Origin: an uncultured Clostridia bacterium
GTDB taxonomy: Bacteria > Bacillota > Clostridia > Oscillospirales > Acutalibacteraceae
Direction: 5' to 3'
DNA: 17,026 bases
NCBI GenBank assembly: GCA_937901145.1
Contig: CALCHE010000049.1
Location: 1 to 17,026, forward strand
In this document: piece after piece, positions 13,257 to 17,026 of the stretch
Position numbering within the stretch: the stretch's first letter is position 1
How the letters are laid out: each line of letters begins with the position of its first letter
Program-made: the position numbers and the translations under genes
The notes under the pieces: model-generated
What the model saw: only the letters and a program-made list of their open reading frames with translations
What the model was told of the DNA's origin: nothing
Databases searched by the model: none

Positions 13257-13285
13257 TTGACTTTTTCTGCCTATGATGATAAAAA
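13257..13285 (+). promoter_or_regulatory. Possible sigma-A promoter of the ECF sigma operon
   Basis: TTGACT, 17 bases, then TAAAAA (a weak -10). Its -35 box is only two bases from the -35 of the opposing padR promoter. An ECF-type autoregulated promoter could exist instead; I did not find a convincing one. Confidence 0.35.
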
Positions 13286-13347
13286 TAAAATATAAATGCA
13301 ACATTTTATCCTTATCGAAGGAACTGATAGTGAAAGGGGGAATGAAA

Positions 13348-13848
13348 ATGCAAATTCAATCATTGCGTACGGATGATTGCTTTGAGGAAGTTATGGAAAG
13401 GTACTCGGATTTGATTTACCGAATTGCTTATGCCAATGTAAGAGTAAAGGAGGATGCACAGGATGTGTTTCAGGAGGTATGGTGCAGATATTATCAGAAA
13501 AATAAAATCTTCGAAAGCGAGGAACACAGACGCAACTGGCTGATAAATGTGACCCTCAAATGCTGTAAAAAGATTTATTCCTCAGTGAGATATAAAAGGA
13601 CAGTGCTTACGGACGATATGTCTCTGCTCAGAGAAAAATTACCCGAAAGAGATTTCGAAATATATGACGCTGTTATCCGCCTTCCTGAAAAATACCGTGT
13701 ACCTGTTTATCTTTATTATTACGAGGACTTTTCCGTAAATGAAATCAGTGAAATAACGAAAATAAACGCCTCTACCGTGAGAAGTCAGATGAAGCGGGGG
13801 AGAGAAAAACTGAAAGAAATACTGAAGGGAGATGAATTCAGTGAATAA
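13348..13848 (+). CDS. ECF-type RNA polymerase sigma factor
   Basis: The 166-aa product has the two-domain layout of extracytoplasmic-function sigma factors: region 2 (about 12-78, with YSDLIYRIAYANVRVKEDAQ and DVFQEVWCRYY) and region 4 (about 103-158, with LPEKYRVPVYLYYYEDFSV and a helix-turn-helix ending INASTVRSQMKRGREKLKE). No region 3 is present, as expected. The ATG at 13348 is selected because AAAGGGGG ends seven bases upstream; the ATG at 13342 is too close and the frame open further upstream lacks sigma similarity. The stop overlaps the start of the next gene, a probable membrane-bound antagonist. The target regulon is unknown. Confidence 0.92.
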   Translation: MQIQSLRTDDCFEEVMERYSDLIYRIAYANVRVKEDAQDVFQEVWCRYYQKNKIFESEEHRRNWLINVTLKCCKKIYSSVRYKRTVLTDDMSLLREKLPERDFEIYDAVIRLPEKYRVPVYLYYYEDFSVNEISEITKINASTVRSQMKRGREKLKEILKGDEFSE

Positions 13849-14734
13849 AGAAAGTATAGAAATTATCCGTGACACATTAAGGCCTGACAGTGAGCTGATG
13901 GAAAGAACGAAAAATAAAGCAAAGAACATAAAGAAAAAGAATACACATACACCTGCACTTATTGCCGCTTCTTTCATTCTGATAATTTGTACGGCATTTG
14001 CTTTGACGAAGGTACAGAATGCAGGCACGGTGCCTTCGGTATCTGCAGGTGAATCTACCGTTCCGGAAAATGAAAATAAGGAGCTTTTTTACAGTGACCT
14101 TGTACCGAACGGTTCTTTTAAAGAGGTAAAATACGACAGGAATGTGCTGATGTCTGTGGCACCCTTCAGTGAGTTATATCTCGAGGATTGTGTGGCTGTT
14201 GTTGAGGGTGAAATCCTTTCGGTAAGAAGGAAGGAATACACTGTTGTTTATGAATTTGACAAATTTGAAAGGGGCGGAAGGCTTACTTCAAAAAACGAAA
14301 CCCTGATTTTGGAAATCAGGGCGGACAAGGTCTGGTACGGAGATATAAAAGAGGGTGAAACAGTTACTGTTGAAACTGAAATGTACTTTATGGTACTTCC
14401 CGCAGTCGGCAGAAGATATGTGCTTCCTCTCTGTGATGAGGGCGAGGAAATAAATCTTGATGAAGCAGGGCAGACTTATCTCAGCGGAAATATAAAGCGA
14501 GAGAGTATATACAGTATTATTTATCCTTTCCAGATGCAGATAGAGAAAACCGAAAAAGGCTATCTCTTCCCCTCTACCTGGAAAAGCCTTATTACGGAAG
14601 AAACAAAAGATGTCACGGTGGACATATCTCTTACAGAGACAGAGGCAGAATATGATAAAATGAAGCTTGACAGCGAGGAAGCTTTTGCGGAGCAGTTTAC
14701 AAAACTTCTTACCGAATCAGGCCTCATAAACTGA
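13841..14734 (+). CDS. Single-TM protein, probable anti-sigma factor or sigma-linked sensor
   Basis: The 297-aa product begins with a short basic cytoplasmic part (1-37, with KNKAKNIKKKN), one transmembrane helix (about 38-56, ALIAASFILIICTAFAL) and a large extracytoplasmic region. That region contains a beta-rich stretch (about 125-205, CVAVVEGEILSVRR ... VWYGDIKEGETVTVETEM) that I cannot assign. I start it at GTG 13841 because GAAGGGAG lies nine bases upstream; the in-frame ATG at 13832 abuts that site. It overlaps the sigma gene by eight bases, the usual arrangement for a sigma/anti-sigma pair. The cytoplasmic part is short for a classical anti-sigma domain, so the antagonist role is inferred from gene order. 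A terminator follows. Confidence 0.75.
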   Translation: MNKESIEIIRDTLRPDSELMERTKNKAKNIKKKNTHTPALIAASFILIICTAFALTKVQNAGTVPSVSAGESTVPENENKELFYSDLVPNGSFKEVKYDRNVLMSVAPFSELYLEDCVAVVEGEILSVRRKEYTVVYEFDKFERGGRLTSKNETLILEIRADKVWYGDIKEGETVTVETEMYFMVLPAVGRRYVLPLCDEGEEINLDEAGQTYLSGNIKRESIYSIIYPFQMQIEKTEKGYLFPSTWKSLITEETKDVTVDISLTETEAEYDKMKLDSEEAFAEQFTKLLTESGLIN

Positions 14735-14740
14735 AAAGAA

Positions 14741-14774
14741 TAACCGCAGAGCATTAAACTCTGCGGTTAATTTT
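14741..14774. terminator. Bidirectional terminator between the sigma operon and fhs
   Basis: A perfect 11-bp stem (TAACCGCAGAG / CTCTGCGGTTA) with a CATTAAA loop. TTTT follows on the plus strand and TTCTTTTC on the minus strand, so it can end both converging transcripts. Confidence 0.85.
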
Positions 14775-14782
14775 ATATTCAG

Positions 14783-14830
14783 CCTCCCATTTTCAAAAGG
14801 TGAGGTGTCAATCGTCAGATTGACGGAGGG
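14783..14830. repeat. REP-like palindromic intergenic repeat
   Basis: GTCAATC (14807-14813) and GATTGAC (14818-14824) form a perfect 7-bp stem around GTCA, nested in an outer CCTCC / GGAGG pairing (14783-14787 with 14825-14829). The frame AGGTG...GACGGAGGGG around a variable palindrome resembles an intergenic repeat common in gut Oscillospiraceae (from memory; not searched). Confidence 0.5.
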
Positions 14831-14845
14831 GTCTCTTTGCATTTA

Positions 14846-16528
14846 TCAGAAAAGGCCTGTAATCTTTCCGTTCTCGTCCACATCGATTTTCTCTGCTGCG
14901 GGAACCTTGGGAAGACCGGGCATAGTCATAATGTCACCGGTGAGAACTACGATGAAGCCTGCACCCGCGGAAACCTTTACGTTTCTTACGGTTACTGTGA
15001 AGCCCTCGGGAGCGCCCAGCTTGGTGGGATCGTCGGAGAAGCTGTACTGTGTCTTTGCCACACAGATGGGAAGCTTATCCAGGCCCATATCACAGAGCTT
15101 TTTAATCTGCTTCTGTGCAGAGGGAAGAATAGTCACATCCTTACCGCCGTAAACCTTGGTAACGATGTCTTTAATCTTGGTTTCGATGGTGTCGTTTACA
15201 TCGTAGGAGAAGGTAAAGCCTGAGCTGTCCTCTTCCTCACAGAGACGGACTACCTCTTTGGCGAGCTCTTCGCCGCCCTTGCCGCCTTCAGCCCATACGT
15301 TAGAAAGGCATACGTTTACGCCGAGCTCCTTGCACTTTTCGATAACGAAGTCTATTTCTGCATCGGTATCGGTGGGGAAGCGGTTAACTGCAACCACACA
15401 GGGAAGCTTGTAAACATTCTTTATATTTGAAACGTGGCGGAGCAGATTGGGGATACCCTTTTCGAGGGCATAAAGATTTTCTTCGCCGAGAGCAGTTTTA
15501 GGCAGACCGCCGTGCATTTTAAGAGCGCGGATGGTAGCAACCATAACCACAGCAGAGGGGGTAAGACCTGCCATACGGCATTTGATGTCGAGGAATTTCT
15601 CAGCACCGAGGTCAGCACCGAAGCCTGCCTCTGTGATAGCATAATCACCCATCTTGAGAGCAGTCTTGGTAGCGATAACTGAGTTACAGCCGTGAGCGAT
15701 GTTAGCGAAGGGACCGCCGTGAACGAAAGCGGGAGTACCTTCGAGAGTCTGAACGAGATTAGGCTTGAGAGCGTCCTTGAGAAGAGCTGTCATAGCACCT
15801 GCAGCGTTGAGCTGACCGCAGGTAACGGGCTCGTCCTTATAGTTGTAGCCGACGATAATGCGGGAAAGTCTTTCCTTAAGGTCAGTTACTGATGAGGCAA
15901 GACATAAAACAGCCATTACCTCGCTTGCTACGGTGATGTCAAATCCGTCCTCACGGGGAGTACCGTTGATTCTGCCGCCTAAACCATCGGTGATGAAGCG
16001 GAGCTGTCTGTCGTTCATATCCACACAGCGCTTCCAGGTAATTCTTCTCACGTCGATGCCGAGAGCATTACCCTGCTGGATGTGGTTGTCGAGCATAGCA
16101 GCCAAAAGGTTGTTTGCACTGGTGATAGCGTGGAAGTCACCTGTGAAATGAAGGTTGATGTCCTCCATGGGAACTACCTGAGCATATCCGCCGCCTGCAG
16201 CACCGCCCTTGATACCGAAAACGGGGCCGAGTGAAGGCTCGCGTAAAGCAACGGTAACCTTTTTACCGATTCTCTGCATACCGTCAGCAAGACCGATGGT
16301 GGTTGTTGTCTTACCTTCACCTGCAGGGGTGGGGGTGATGGCGGTAACAAGAATGAGCTTACCGTCCTTTTTATCTTTACTGTCGTTTAAAAGGGAAAGG
16401 TCTATTTTTGCCTTGTAATTGCCATACTGTTCGATGTACTTTTCGTCTACTTCAGCCTTCTTTGCTATTTCTGTGATGTGCTTCATTTCGCACTGCTGAG
16501 CGATTTCGATGTCGCTTAAATAAGCCAT
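14846..16528 (-). CDS. fhs: Formate-tetrahydrofolate ligase
   Basis: The 560-aa product is 10-formyltetrahydrofolate synthetase, which joins formate to tetrahydrofolate with ATP. It feeds purine and formyl-methionine synthesis and, in acetogens, the Wood-Ljungdahl methyl branch. The N-terminal ATP-binding loop TPTPAGEGKTTTTIGL is at 65-80, preceded by the usual helical lead, and family blocks such as REPSLGPVFGIKGGAAGGGYAQ (start ~97), LHFTGDFHAI and VATIRALKMHGG are intact. Length is the family norm (about 556). AGGAGG ends seven bases before the ATG. Expression appears high (GC-ending codons, strong promoter). A small hairpin (ATCTGC / GCAGAT, 16547-16564) lies in its leader. No other folate gene is near, so nothing points specifically to acetogenesis. 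Confidence 0.98.
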   Translation of the reverse strand: MAYLSDIEIAQQCEMKHITEIAKKAEVDEKYIEQYGNYKAKIDLSLLNDSKDKKDGKLILVTAITPTPAGEGKTTTTIGLADGMQRIGKKVTVALREPSLGPVFGIKGGAAGGGYAQVVPMEDINLHFTGDFHAITSANNLLAAMLDNHIQQGNALGIDVRRITWKRCVDMNDRQLRFITDGLGGRINGTPREDGFDITVASEVMAVLCLASSVTDLKERLSRIIVGYNYKDEPVTCGQLNAAGAMTALLKDALKPNLVQTLEGTPAFVHGGPFANIAHGCNSVIATKTALKMGDYAITEAGFGADLGAEKFLDIKCRMAGLTPSAVVMVATIRALKMHGGLPKTALGEENLYALEKGIPNLLRHVSNIKNVYKLPCVVAVNRFPTDTDAEIDFVIEKCKELGVNVCLSNVWAEGGKGGEELAKEVVRLCEEEDSSGFTFSYDVNDTIETKIKDIVTKVYGGKDVTILPSAQKQIKKLCDMGLDKLPICVAKTQYSFSDDPTKLGAPEGFTVTVRNVKVSAGAGFIVVLTGDIMTMPGLPKVPAAEKIDVDENGKITGLF

Positions 16529-16577
16529 TTTTCTTCCTCCTAATCCATCTGCAGGGGAGCAGATACATATTATTTAT

Positions 16578-16606
16578 AGTATACATATTTATTTGAGTCA
16601 AGTCAA
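16578..16606 (-). promoter_or_regulatory. Sigma-A promoter of fhs
   Basis: On the minus strand TTGACT, 17 bases, then TATACT: five of six in each box, about 50 bases before the start codon. It is the same box pair and spacing as the coaX promoter. Confidence 0.75.
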
Positions 16607-16610
16607 GAGG

Positions 16611-16636
16611 CAATCAAGGGGACGGTTCTATGATTG
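16611..16636. repeat. REP-like hairpin at the transposase 5' flank
   Basis: CAATCA (16611-16616) pairs with TGATTG (16631-16636) around a loop containing GGGGACGGTTCT. That loop motif is familiar from sequences flanking REP-associated transposases in Clostridia and other bacteria (recalled, not searched). It probably marks the left end recognised by the transposase. Confidence 0.55.
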
Positions 16637-16662
16637 ACAAAAAAATCTAAGAGTGCTAAAAT
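16634..16662 (+). promoter_or_regulatory. Promoter of the transposase gene, overlapping the REP-like hairpin
   Basis: A perfect TTGACA, 17 bases, then TAAAAT. The first three bases of the -35 box are the last three of the hairpin, so folding or transposase binding there would mask the promoter. Confidence 0.6.
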
Positions 16663-16680
16663 ATATGCGAGGTGATAAAA

Positions 16681-17026
16681 ATGCCGAGACAAGCAAGAAA
16701 AAAGAGCTCAACCGGAATGTATCATGTAATGCTCAGAGGTATAAACAAGCAGCAGATTTTTGAGGACGAAGAGGACTGCGAAAAATTTCTTTGGACACTT
16801 AAAGATACCAAGGAAAAAAGTGGATATAAACTTTTTGCTTACTGTCTTATGGGTAATCACATTCATCTTCTGATAAAAGAAGAAAAGGAGCCGTTAGAGC
16901 AGATTTTTAAGAGGATTGGCGGAAAGTTTGTTTACTGGTATAACATTAAATATCAGCGAGTAGGACATTTGTTTCAGGATAGGTTTAAAAGTGAACCTGT
17001 AGAGGATGATGCATATCTGTTTACTG
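16681..17026 (+). CDS. REP-associated tyrosine transposase (Y1/HUH), partial at window end
   Basis: The first 115 codons of an IS200-like/REP-associated (RAYT) transposase are present; the rest lies beyond the window. The family opening is clear (MPRQARKKSSTGMYHVMLRGINKQ, continuous in the sequence from residue 1), then KLFAYCLMGNHIHLLI (50-65) with the HUH metal-binding His60 and His62, and RVGHLFQDRFKSEPVEDDAYL (from about 93). The catalytic tyrosine lies at or just past the cut edge, so integrity cannot be judged. GAGGTGATAAAA precedes the ATG, and a consensus promoter lies 19 bases upstream of the start. RAYTs are usually single-copy, domesticated enzymes that mobilise REP palindromes; the hairpin just upstream supports this. 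Confidence 0.9.
   Translation, partial: MPRQARKKSSTGMYHVMLRGINKQQIFEDEEDCEKFLWTLKDTKEKSGYKLFAYCLMGNHIHLLIKEEKEPLEQIFKRIGGKFVYWYNIKYQRVGHLFQDRFKSEPVEDDAYLFT

Noticed and set aside
16547..16564. Hairpin ATCTGC / GCAGAT in the fhs leader considered as a riboswitch
   Set aside because: Only a single 6-bp stem with a 6-base loop and a free ribosome binding site; no aptamer-like conserved structure such as a THF riboswitch could be recognised.

Overview
The window looks like chromosomal DNA of a low-to-moderate GC Gram-positive anaerobe of the class Clostridia, most likely a gut Oscillospiraceae/Ruminococcus-type organism. The basis is the rplU-prp-rpmA order with a cleavable L27 presequence, a type III pantothenate kinase, formate-tetrahydrofolate ligase, a secreted FN3-PepSY protein, a PadR/membrane-protein pair, strong AGGAGG ribosome binding sites and consensus sigma-A promoters. 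The species is inferred, not proven.

Layout. 1-1000: ribosomal operon rplU, prp, rpmA, ending in a hairpin terminator. 1094-3581: a nitroreductase (minus) diverges from nagB (plus), which is followed by an unusual leaderless tandem-FN3 protein. 3596-4020: a 38-codon gene absent from ordinary ORF calls, with its own consensus promoter and ribosome binding site, followed by a terminator and a long rod-like inverted structure. 4031-8138: coaX (minus) diverges from a PflX-like radical SAM gene, then mscL (with a C-terminal zinc ribbon), proC and a polytopic membrane protein, probably one osmotic-stress operon. 8254-10073: secreted FN3-PepSY protein and a pyridoxal/pyridoxamine kinase. 10147-10821: zinc-ribbon/TM/SH3b protein (minus), with a hairpin that buries its ribosome binding site. 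10822-11347: about 525 gene-free bases holding a 240-bp element bounded by inverted arrays of a TGCAGAA heptamer, plus several strong hairpins. 11348-14734: padR plus a large membrane protein (minus), diverging from an ECF sigma factor and its probable membrane partner (plus). 14741-16606: formate-tetrahydrofolate ligase (minus). 16611-17026: REP-like hairpin, promoter and the 5' part of a REP-associated (Y1/HUH) transposase cut by the window edge.

Most of the window is housekeeping: translation (L21, Prp, L27), amino-sugar catabolism (NagB), cofactor supply (CoaX, PdxK), one-carbon metabolism (Fhs) and proline synthesis (ProC). The less ordinary material is the 38-aa peptide gene with the neighbouring rod-like RNA, the MscL-ProC-membrane protein coupling, the back-to-back PadR and ECF promoters, the ribosome-binding-site hairpin and the heptamer-bounded element. 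I see no CRISPR array, tRNA, rRNA, prophage or recognisable defence system.
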